NCBI GenBank assembly: GCA_027946555.1
Contig: JAPEVC010000074.1
Location: 1-64,000, forward strand
Direction: 5' to 3'
Length of the DNA stretch: 64,000 nt
Origin: Gnomoniopsis sp. IMI 355080
Taxonomy: Eukaryota > Ascomycota > Sordariomycetes > Diaporthales > Gnomoniaceae
Of this stretch, positions 56,068 to 64,000 are shown piece after piece. Below the pieces are notes generated by a model that ran no database searches, was not told the origin of the DNA, and saw nothing but the letters and a program-made list of their open reading frames with translations. The first letter of the stretch is position 1. Every line of letters begins with the position of its first letter. The position numbers and the translations under genes were made by a program.

Positions 56068-57338
56068 GGTTCAGATAGCTTGTGTGCACTACTTGGACAG
56101 ACTCTCCGAGAAAGTGAGTTTGACAATGTGTGGGGAGTAGAAAGACTTATTGAAGTCAAATTGGAGCTGGACCTCATGGTGTCGTGCCGGATGAGAGGCA
56201 AGTGGTATCTCTCGGAAATCATTGAGGTGTTCTCTGGTTCGTTCATGGCGTCGCACTAGATCATGTTGAACCAGTGCTTCTCCGAGGAGGCCCGCTGGGT
56301 TACTGTTATACGAAGCTGCGGGGAGATAAGACGCGGCTATACAAGACTGGACCACTGTATTGGACGTTACAGGCCCAATTCACACAACCCGATTTCTGGA
56401 CAGGCTGCCCCTCCCGCGGGGTCGACGGAAACATGATCTACGATTGTATTGTAGAAACACACTGCGTTCCTACTTGGGTCAGGTAAACGTGTAATCGACT
56501 GCCCCGTTTTACAGGGGCAAGCCAGCTACTGATTGTGATGAGCGTAGAATGGGTGAAACTCCAACAAAGCACTGACGAATCTCGAGCCCACTTCGTAAAT
56601 TGTGTGCACAATAGCGAAATGGCTCAAATCCAATAGGTGGCCAGGACCTGTCAAGTTTCAATGTGACAAAGTAGCTCTCGCGACTGTCTGTGAGAATGTG
56701 ATGGAGAGATGCTTCACGGCCAAACTTTGAAGTCTTGAATAGGTAACAAGCGTGCCAATCGCTACCTCCTTAGGCAGGTAGCGTATTCCCGACGGGAGGG
56801 AAAAGAAACACTGACAATCAGGACATGGGACGCTGATCTTTGGCCTATTTCAGCCAGTCTAGCCCTGCGACTTTCTACTAACAAGACGCTAAGCACGCCA
56901 CAACGCCTGTCAAGTTTTCTTAGTGCGACCTAGTGTGACCCCCTGAAAGTCAAACCTTCCACCGCGTCACATATTCCTGTCGTTTTTAATCACCTACTTA
57001 CGCCCCAAGACCGCACAATTTCAACTCACGATACACAACAGCACCTGCAAGTCGACGAAACATGCAGCCGTCATGACGGACTCTTAAGCCACCTGTACAA
57101 TCTTTTGCGCCATCCTACCTCATGCCACGAGTACCCGCATCGATCCACACACGATCTACGGCTCCGGACCTCGAATTGGTACACACGAACAAACCAGGAC
57201 TTTACGGCTTGGGGCGTGCCGTGCACGTCGCCCGGTGCTGTCTGCGGCATCCTGCCTACTAGGGCTACCTAACAGCTCCAGTCGAGCATCCGCTATATCC
57301 TTCTCGTCCTCCTCGCCCCCCTCAACCACATCTCCGTC
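56068..57338. promoter_or_regulatory. Divergent region between SDR and ELMO gene
   Basis: Holds both promoters. An 8-base inverted repeat is at 56760-56783. The 250 bases before the ELMO start are pyrimidine-rich, as expected for a leader. No other gene seen. Confidence 0.45.
56760..56783. repeat. Inverted repeat CGCTACCT/AGGTAGCG
   Basis: Perfect 8-base arms around an 8-base loop (CCTTAGGC), in the divergent promoter region. It is another member of the TACCT/AGGTA motif group. Confidence 0.7.
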
Positions 57339-59567
57339 ATGGACCAGGCCGACATACCAGCGCTGTTGTCGCGCCTGGCCAGCGACGAGGATGCCGCCCG
57401 CAAGATGGCTGTCTTCAAGCTGCAGTCCTCAATCAACGACCCTGCTTTTGCCGATGTTTTCATTTCCTCGGGCGGCCTAGTTATTTTGCGCCGCTTGATC
57501 ATGAACACCGGGGGGAACACACTGGCCTATGCGCTGCAGTCGTTGACCAGGCTGTTAGAGGTTGATATGGGCTGGGACGTCTTCGAGGGACACATGGCTA
57601 CCGACCTTGTGGAGCGGCTTGTAGAGCTTATTGTCACAAACCCGCTGGTCAATATTCTCCGAGGCGCCATGTCGATTCTGGTGGCACTGGTCTCGCATTC
57701 GCAGTCTACGCCAAGTGGAACCCACATAGCGACGACTATGAGGACACCGGGCATGTTTGGTTTCCGCGCCTTGAAGCCTGCTGTGGCTGTGTATCCGCAA
57801 TTCTTTGAGCACGTCATCTCGCAACTGCAGTCTGCCGATCACGCGCTGTGCGCGGCCGCGCTTATGCTGATCAATGCACTAATACGCGACGCCATCTCGA
57901 AGGAGGAGAGGGGCCACAGCGGTGTTAGTGGCACAAGGACAGGGGCGAGCGAGGATTGGTCCAAGTTCATAAAAAAGTTACAAGACTTGGGGCTGATCAA
58001 GGCGGTGTATAACCTGATGCAAAGCTCGGCCATGCAAGATTTGGCCCAGCCATTGCTTGATTTCCAGTCCCTCACAAAGGTGCTGTTGAGGAAGTGGAAG
58101 GAAGTCAACGTGGACCTGGAGCGCCCGGAGCACAGGAGAGCATTGAAGGGCTTGCATCTTGCCAGCGCTCCCGATCGGTCCTTCACCAATGGCAACTCCA
58201 CACCCGGCCTGGATGGGGAAAAGGGGAGCAGGAGACACAACCCAGAGAAATGGCGGAGGCTCGGTTTCGAAACAGAAAGTCCCGCATCAGAATTCCACAC
58301 CGCTGGGTTTCTGGGCATGATGGACCTCACGGACTATGTGCGCAAGAACGAGGATGGTTTCCAGAAAATGCTTCTTGAGCAATCAACAAGACCGCTGCAC
58401 GAGAGATGCCCAGTCGCTCGCTCGAGTCTCGCAGTAACGTTGATGCTATATGAGCATTTTCAGGTGGACAAAGCCGACCTCGAAGATGTCAAAGGCTATC
58501 AGGTCATCGAAAATATCAAGGCCAACGACAAGATTTTCAGGCCCCTGCTCCTCCAGTGGTCCCGGTTACACACAGCCGGTTTACATGCCTTCTTCCGCAT
58601 CTGGAAGGCGACAGGCGCAGAGCGGGACGACTTCGAGAAGGTGGCAGAACTAGTGCGGATTCTTGTAGAACAGGTCATTGGCCAGGCCAGCAGAACGAAG
58701 GATGTATTGGAAGTCGAGGAAGAGCTCCAAGAGTACGAATGTTCACGGTTACGGGAATTGCAAATGGAACTTCTTGATCTCTCATTCGACGACCAATGGG
58801 GCGCACAGCTTTTCCAGGTCCGCGAGGAACTTCAGCACGAAGCTCTCTCCTTTGTCAAGGAGCAGCGCATTCGGTGCTTGCTGCAAGGGTCGTGGTTTTC
58901 CAAACCCATTCCCTCGCGAGACCAACAAGGTCACCAACGCCAGGAGAGCCTGGACAACAAGAAACGTCTCTACTTACCAAAGCCATTCAGATTCGCTCGG
59001 CTGTCGCACAATAGGCGCTACTTGCACTACGCCGACTTCGCAGAGAAAGCCTCACCCGACCCGGGCCTGGATGCGCTGGGCGATAAAATTGATCTCAGCA
59101 CTATCAGCTCCGTCGTGTCGAACGTCTCGGCGCCAGGCGAGGACGCACAGAGCATTTCCAGCACATCAACGCTCAAAAACAACACCTCCCAGAGCAATCC
59201 TGCGACCAGCCAAGCCGTTAACGCCGCGGCGGCGGCGCCCAAGACAACCACGAAGATTACCATCTACAGCTACGTGAGCTCCGAGGATGCGGCGCAGGGC
59301 AGCGATACCAAAGAACAACCAGTGCTGACGCTACATCCGACTTCGAACTCGCTTGCGTCGGAATGGCTCGATGGGCTGCTCATGCTACTCAACCAGGCAC
59401 CAATCACGGCGGAGACGAACAAGCTGGTGTCGCTGGTTGCGGACTATGGAATGAAGATTCGGCTGTTGAATGTTAGGGTTGACGCTGTGTATAACGGACC
59501 ACAGCCCGGCGCCGGCGAGGTCCCCAGCCGAGAAGGATTGGATGACGATTACTTCTATGAGGACTAA
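57339..59567 (+). CDS. ELMO/CED-12 family protein with PH domain
   Basis: Single exon of 742 residues. ELMO proteins partner DOCK-type exchange factors to activate Rac-like GTPases; fungal versions (yeast Lmo1) bind the DOCK protein Dck1. An armadillo-like N-terminal region (about 1-280, with LISSGGLVILRRL-like repeats) is followed by the ELMO domain (about 300-480, LMMDLTDYVRKN-like segment, RPLLLQWSRLHTAGLHAFFRIW). A helical segment and a PH-like domain follow (about 525-715, RLYLPKPFRFARLSHNRRYLHYADF), with disordered Ser/Ala-rich sequence inserted in the PH domain. The acidic end DDDYFYED may be conserved. No intron is needed. The start follows a CGTCATGG context. Confidence 0.9.
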   Translation: MDQADIPALLSRLASDEDAARKMAVFKLQSSINDPAFADVFISSGGLVILRRLIMNTGGNTLAYALQSLTRLLEVDMGWDVFEGHMATDLVERLVELIVTNPLVNILRGAMSILVALVSHSQSTPSGTHIATTMRTPGMFGFRALKPAVAVYPQFFEHVISQLQSADHALCAAALMLINALIRDAISKEERGHSGVSGTRTGASEDWSKFIKKLQDLGLIKAVYNLMQSSAMQDLAQPLLDFQSLTKVLLRKWKEVNVDLERPEHRRALKGLHLASAPDRSFTNGNSTPGLDGEKGSRRHNPEKWRRLGFETESPASEFHTAGFLGMMDLTDYVRKNEDGFQKMLLEQSTRPLHERCPVARSSLAVTLMLYEHFQVDKADLEDVKGYQVIENIKANDKIFRPLLLQWSRLHTAGLHAFFRIWKATGAERDDFEKVAELVRILVEQVIGQASRTKDVLEVEEELQEYECSRLRELQMELLDLSFDDQWGAQLFQVREELQHEALSFVKEQRIRCLLQGSWFSKPIPSRDQQGHQRQESLDNKKRLYLPKPFRFARLSHNRRYLHYADFAEKASPDPGLDALGDKIDLSTISSVVSNVSAPGEDAQSISSTSTLKNNTSQSNPATSQAVNAAAAAPKTTTKITIYSYVSSEDAAQGSDTKEQPVLTLHPTSNSLASEWLDGLLMLLNQAPITAETNKLVSLVADYGMKIRLLNVRVDAVYNGPQPGAGEVPSREGLDDDYFYED

Positions 59568-60093
59568 AGTGTTGGAGTACGGCGGGGATCGTTGATGCTC
59601 TTGCGGTGTGTTGATAGTTCGCGTATACCCCTTTCCTTTGTCCAAGCAATGGCTTTAGGGGCACAGAGAGCCATGCATGCATGTTTCTTGGAAAGTCGCA
59701 TACATCTATTGCCGCATAGTGAGGAGATGACGGTTGGGTTTAGACGTATAATGGCGGAGGTGGAGAACAATACCTCTATAGGTGATAACGTTCAATCCAG
59801 GTTTGAACGCCTTGATTTGCGCCTCGACGCCATCACAGAACGGATCCCTGCAAGATCAATTAGAACCCTAGTCAAACAAGGGATCCCCGTCGCGTCAGAA
59901 ACCCTGCAAGCAGACATAGCCCAGCTCTTTGTTTCCGGTACTTCAACGTTCGTCATTGTTCACCCAGTCGGCCAACCTCCCCGGCCTCATTGCCAACGTC
60001 TTTGATACAGTATAACCTCACGGAGAACCTCCAAACACAAAGCTCACTGAGCCCCTTTGACTCTCCACGGGGAAGTGAACTGCACTGCTCGTT
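59568..60093. other. Intergenic stretch, ELMO to GRF zinc-finger gene
   Basis: Holds 3' and 5' untranslated regions. A 137-codon frame (59592-60005) has chance-like composition and is not called. Confidence 0.45.
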
Positions 60094-61526
60094 ATGGGGT
60101 TCAAGACACCATCCAAACGCGGCGGTTCGTCATGGACCAAAAAGCAGCCATTCACGCCCCGCAAGAAGGGCCTCTTCGAGGATGGCCAGTGGCTCTGTAT
60201 GTCCACAACTCAATCGGCCACCGAGCTCCAAGTGACCGCGCCTTGCTAACATCGCATCTCTTTGATACAGGCGACTGCCGCAAACCCGCTCTATTCCTTC
60301 TCGTGAAGAAGGAGGGTCCGAACAAAGGCAAGCACTTCTACACATGCGACACCAAGAAGTGCAGTTTCTTCCTATGGGAGCATGATGCGAAATGCCGCGA
60401 GCGTGAGGCCCTCATGAACCACAACTGTCGCTCGGAGAACGGCATCGTGGGCCGCATCCAGGCGAAGGGCGAGCCGCCTGCCACACCATCCTTCCCACAC
60501 AGCACGAATGCCATCCCGCCAAAAACTGCGCCGCAACAGCAACAACAGCGAATATTTACAAGCATGCCTCCAGCAGAGAATAAGAATATGAGAAGATGGA
60601 GCCAGTCACAAGAGAGCGACTTCTTGGATTACAGCGCAGACGAGGACGATACGCAGCAGGCGCAAGTCGGCTCCGGTACCAGCAGCCAGACGATACGGAA
60701 CAACGGCTCCGGGTCGAAGGGCCCCGTGGCAGCTCACGGACGCATTCCCGACTCCACCACCCAGAAGCATCTGATAACCCCATCGGCAAAGCGAAGGCGT
60801 GGTGGTTTCATTGTGGACAGCGATGAGGAGTTTGGCGACAACGACCTGGACGACTCGGATATGGAGCGGGAGCTTGCTGAGGCCACGGACGAGAGTGTGC
60901 GCAAGGTTCTTTTCAAGACCCCCACGATGGAGCGCAATGGACTGCCAACCCCGTCGACGCGGACAAATCGGAATAGCTTGTTGATAGCAGCCGAGGATGC
61001 GGAGAGGAGCAACAAACGTCAGCGCGTTGCAGAGCCAGATTCAATATTCGAGGAATTTCGGTCGCACTCGCAATCGCAATCACAGTCGTTGCCTGCAGGC
61101 CAAGGGCACGCGTTGTACATCGGCGATGTCGGGACACCGACGCCCTACCGCAAGGTCGACGCGCTCGTGCAGCCCTCCGCCCCAACAACGCCCGCCACCG
61201 CCCGTCTCCTCAACAAGACAACTCCCACCGCGCCCACGCCTACCGACTACCCACGCATTAAGGAGGAGATCATGGCAATGCTTGAGAGGCAGCCAGAGGA
61301 AATGCGGCACAATATCCAGCAAGCTCTGGAGGTGCACGAGCTGCGCGTGAGGGGTGTGGCTATGGGGCGGGATGCAGCGCGTACAGCGCTGGGAGAGCGC
61401 GATTCAAAGATCGCCGTGTTGCAGTCGCGGGTCGTGGCCTTGGAGAACTCAAGGAGGATGGATCGAGGCCGATTGAGAGAATTGAGCGAGGGGTTGCTGA
61501 GTTTGACGCAGGACGAGGAGGAGTGA
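60094..61526 (+). CDS. GRF zinc-finger protein with C-terminal coiled coil
   Basis: Exons 60094-60196 and 60271-61526 give 452 residues. The 74-base intron (GTATGT...GCTAAC...ACAG) splits the zinc finger, and the join reads EDGQWLCDCRKPALFLLV. The GRF finger spans about 35-75 with C35, C37, C60 and C65 and the hallmark KKEGPNKGKHFYTC plus CSFFLWEHD. GRF fingers bind single-stranded DNA or RNA in proteins such as topoisomerase 3-alpha, APEX2 and NEIL3. Here no catalytic domain follows: residues 90-370 are disordered with acidic patches (DYSADEDDTQQ) and a basic KRRRGG stretch. The last 80 residues form a coiled coil (IAVLQSRVVALENSRRMDRG). A DNA-repair or chromatin adaptor role is inference. 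Confidence 0.85.
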
Positions 61527-62561
61527 GAGCTTTCCCTCTTGAGGATCTCTTCCCTTTCGTCTTTAATCAATGGCAATGCTCAGGGCTTGGCTCGTGAAGG
61601 AGCTGGCTCATTCTCGGGCTCATGGCACCCCCGGAATTATGGCATTGGCTAACTTGGCAACCGTCATCCGCCAGAGTCAATGTTAATGACCCCGTCGCCC
61701 AGAGCTGCAACGATGGACTCAAGCTTCTTTGACATCATTGACATTGTGGACTTTATTTCTATGTGTTCAGCTCTGCCTGGCCACGTGATTAGCATAAAGT
61801 GCTGCTGTGTACGAGCCAGGAATGCCCAGCAGAAGTTCGTCTCCCACCATATGAGTGACGAGCTCTTCACGTGAGGGTACTCGAATTCTTGAGGTCTGCT
61901 GGGTACGTTGCAGCACCACCTCGATCGCACCCGTCTACATCTGCCAGCCAAAATGGTCTCATTGACAGCATTCACAGCCTGATAATGATTTGCGCCTCGG
62001 ACTGTGTCTAGCAGCGCGCTGGGAGCTAGTGCTCTTGCAAAGTGTGCAGATAACCTCCTCTAGTGGATGATCATGAGTGCAAGTCCGTCTGTCGTGCTCT
62101 TCTCAAGCGGCACATCTGTCCTTCTGAGCCAGGCTGTACATTGTATGTACTGAGTTGTATGATTGAAATGGGGGGAAGGGTCAAGGGCAGAGGATGCCAG
62201 TGTGTGGTTTCCACCGGCACAAGTCATGGGAAAAGTTGTCAGATGCGCCAAATGTGCCATACTTGAGTATTGGCTTGAACTCGTAGCAGACACAAGATTA
62301 ACAAAAGGTGTCACTCATCAATCGGTATCAAGCAAACAGTAGGGAATACGTATCACAAAGGTGACCAGCATTCTTGGACAGGTAGCAAAAAGCGTTGAAT
62401 ACGTACGCCATGGGTATCTCAAGCGAAAAATGCAAGAGTTATGTCGACGCCCAATGCAAGACATGATGTTGCGTGTCGTGTATACACCATACCATCTACA
62501 CTGCAGGTCGGTCAGACCTTGTTTCAAATCCAAATACCATCTTAGACCACCGGTACCTCCT
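61527..62561. other. Convergent 3' intergenic region
   Basis: About 1 kb between the two gene ends. No gene, tRNA or repeat recognised. Confidence 0.45.
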
Positions 62562-64000
62562 CTATTTGAATGTCCTTGACATTCTAGAGCCCTTGATCGG
62601 GGCTGGCAGACATCTGAAAAAATCGTCCCGTTCTGTATTTTCCGTTAGTGCATAGACTTCATACATGAGACTGTGTCGGCTGTGGGATCTCAACTTACGC
62701 TCCTCGCCATCAAATAAGATTGTAATATCGTCATGCTCTCCCGGTATCTCCGGCATATCCAAGCAAACAAAAGCCATATCATCCGTCGGCTCCCCCTTCT
62801 CCTCAGGCAAGAGAGGTAGCGGAAATTTGGCATCGTCAATCTTGAGGCCGACTTTGTCACCCTTCTTGATCGACTCAAATACATCTGTCGCCTTGAGCTG
62901 AAAGCTCATGCTCTCTCCATGGTGGAAATTCTCGAAGAACACAAGCACCTGGATGATGTTCTCTTCGGACTCGACTACTTGTATTCTCGTGTCGGTTGCT
63001 TCCCACTTCTTGTAGATGGGCACCACCATGCGCCGTCGGGAAATAGCAAAGAGTGATACCACACCATCAAAGTGTACCTTAAACCCGGTCAAGGCCTGTT
63101 CGAAGTCGTGAAGATCCCGCTGACTGGTGAACGAGATTGTTCGGACGGTTTGTGAGCGTGTTGTAAGCTGCATTGCTTGATAAAGCTCTCCTGGAACCTG
63201 CTTGGAAATCTGAGATTCGGAAAGTGCAACGGTCATATCCTGCTGAGAAGGACGCAGGATCATAAGGCTCGTCTTGTCTTTGACAGGAAGCCTGATCTTC
63301 AGCTCACCGGGCCCCACGTTGATTCTGTCGGTGATGCTCCCGCACTTGAAGTCAATCACCACCCTCAGTCGTTCAGACAACACAGTTTCCGGAATCAGAT
63401 CTTCAATATCCTCGTTGATCACCTTCGCTCTCGACCAAGGCAGTTGAGAAAAAACTTGGATCGGGTTGGATCTCGCGGTCTCTGAGAGTGAGTAGCCAAC
63501 GATTGGAACCTCCGAGTAGATCTTCTCGTCTTGTTGGACCAGGGTACCAATTAGAAGACTGTGAAAACGTAGTCGCTCAGGCTCATCATTGAATGCCATC
63601 ACCATTCTCCCATTATTCTTGCCCTCGTCATATCTCAGAAGTAGGGCTGGCTCTCCGTGTTCGCCGCGTAAGAATCCAAATTGAACTGGTATATGGGGCG
63701 GATACATGTGGTTGACTGCACTCAGCAATTTAACAACTGGGCCCGTCACGATCGCCAGCCGGAAGCCCCGATGGTAGACTCTTGGGCCGGTTGGCGAGTT
63801 TTCTCTAGCGATCCTTTCGAAAAGAGCAATGTCACAGCTGGGAACGGCTTCCTTCGGGAAGACCATCGATTGCGGGTTGGAGTCGAAGTATTGGAAATTT
63901 CGGAGGGTCGATCTGAAGACACACTGTTCCTCCTTTCGGGGTTGAAGCGTTGTCGTAGCTTTGGAACTGTAGTCCTGCATGCTCCAGAGGATTTTGAAGT
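62562..64000 (-). CDS. Unrecognised protein, 5' end beyond the window
   Basis: Exons 64000-62699 (continuing past the edge) and 62632-62562. The intron 62698-62633 (66 bases, GTAAGT...CACTAAC...ACAG) is 3n and stop-free but has ideal signals. The first visible ATG is at 63980 (450 residues from there), yet the frame stays open to the edge (FKILWS before the ATG), so the true start is probably outside. The sequence is a long globular protein without transmembrane segments, rich in beta-like stretches (FRLAIVTGPVVKLLSAV, PVQFGFLRGEHGEPALLLRY, KIRLPVKDKTSLMIL, VVPIYKKWEATDTRIQVV). The repeated strand patterns could be PH-like or beta-sandwich modules. I do not recognise the family. Confidence 0.72.
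   Translation of the reverse strand, partial: FKILWSMQDYSSKATTTLQPRKEEQCVFRSTLRNFQYFDSNPQSMVFPKEAVPSCDIALFERIARENSPTGPRVYHRGFRLAIVTGPVVKLLSAVNHMYPPHIPVQFGFLRGEHGEPALLLRYDEGKNNGRMVMAFNDEPERLRFHSLLIGTLVQQDEKIYSEVPIVGYSLSETARSNPIQVFSQLPWSRAKVINEDIEDLIPETVLSERLRVVIDFKCGSITDRINVGPGELKIRLPVKDKTSLMILRPSQQDMTVALSESQISKQVPGELYQAMQLTTRSQTVRTISFTSQRDLHDFEQALTGFKVHFDGVVSLFAISRRRMVVPIYKKWEATDTRIQVVESEENIIQVLVFFENFHHGESMSFQLKATDVFESIKKGDKVGLKIDDAKFPLPLLPEEKGEPTDDMAFVCLDMPEIPGEHDDITILFDGEERKLRSHSRHSLMYEVYALTENTERDDFFRCLPAPIKGSRMSRTFK

Overview
The window is nuclear DNA from a filamentous ascomycete (Pezizomycotina). Short introns of 51-157 bases with GTRNGT donors, CTRAY branch points and YAG acceptors interrupt most genes. 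The proteins are typical of that group: a Pex6 of about 1409 residues, a roughly 980-residue Polo kinase with a long linker, a fungal-type homeodomain regulator, an ELMO protein with a PH domain, and a Mnn10-type mannosyltransferase. The class (for example Sordariomycetes) cannot be fixed from sequence alone. I found no rRNA, tRNA, CRISPR array, transposon or virus-like element.

Layout, left to right. 0.9-10.7 kb: a membrane steryl-ester hydrolase (-) diverges from PEX6 (+), which is followed by a SAM methyltransferase (+). 11.3-13.2 kb: a Mnn10-like glycosyltransferase (-). 13.2-25.7 kb: a gene-poor tract with only a 57-residue cysteine-tailed protein (+) and a small four-helix membrane protein (-). 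25.7-27.8 kb: an unrecognised three-exon gene (-) and OPA3 (-). 28.9-38.3 kb: Polo-like kinase (+), homeodomain factor (+), NAD kinase (-). 41.5-45.2 kb: exosome subunit RRP46 (-), divergent from the PP2A activator RRD2 (+), then cytidine deaminase (+). 45.2-50.7 kb: a second gene-poor tract. 50.7-64 kb: a Ser/Pro-rich protein, a secreted repeat protein with a cysteine-rich C-terminal domain, an SDR (-), an ELMO/PH protein, a GRF zinc-finger protein, and an unrecognised protein running off the right edge (-).

Most genes are housekeeping (lipid, peroxisome, Golgi, cell cycle, NADP and pyrimidine metabolism, RNA decay) and do not form a pathway cluster. No clearly new multi-gene system is visible. 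The points most worth checking are the tiny split cysteine-tail gene, a Mnn10 N-terminal extension with no AUG, a probable GC-AG intron in an SDR that also lacks the usual catalytic lysine, four stop-free introns of 3n length, recurrent TACCTAGGTA-type palindromes between genes, and a 27-base coding minisatellite.

All exon joins were read by eye. Joins that restore family-conserved sequence are firm; those in unrecognised genes rest on splice consensus and reading frame only.
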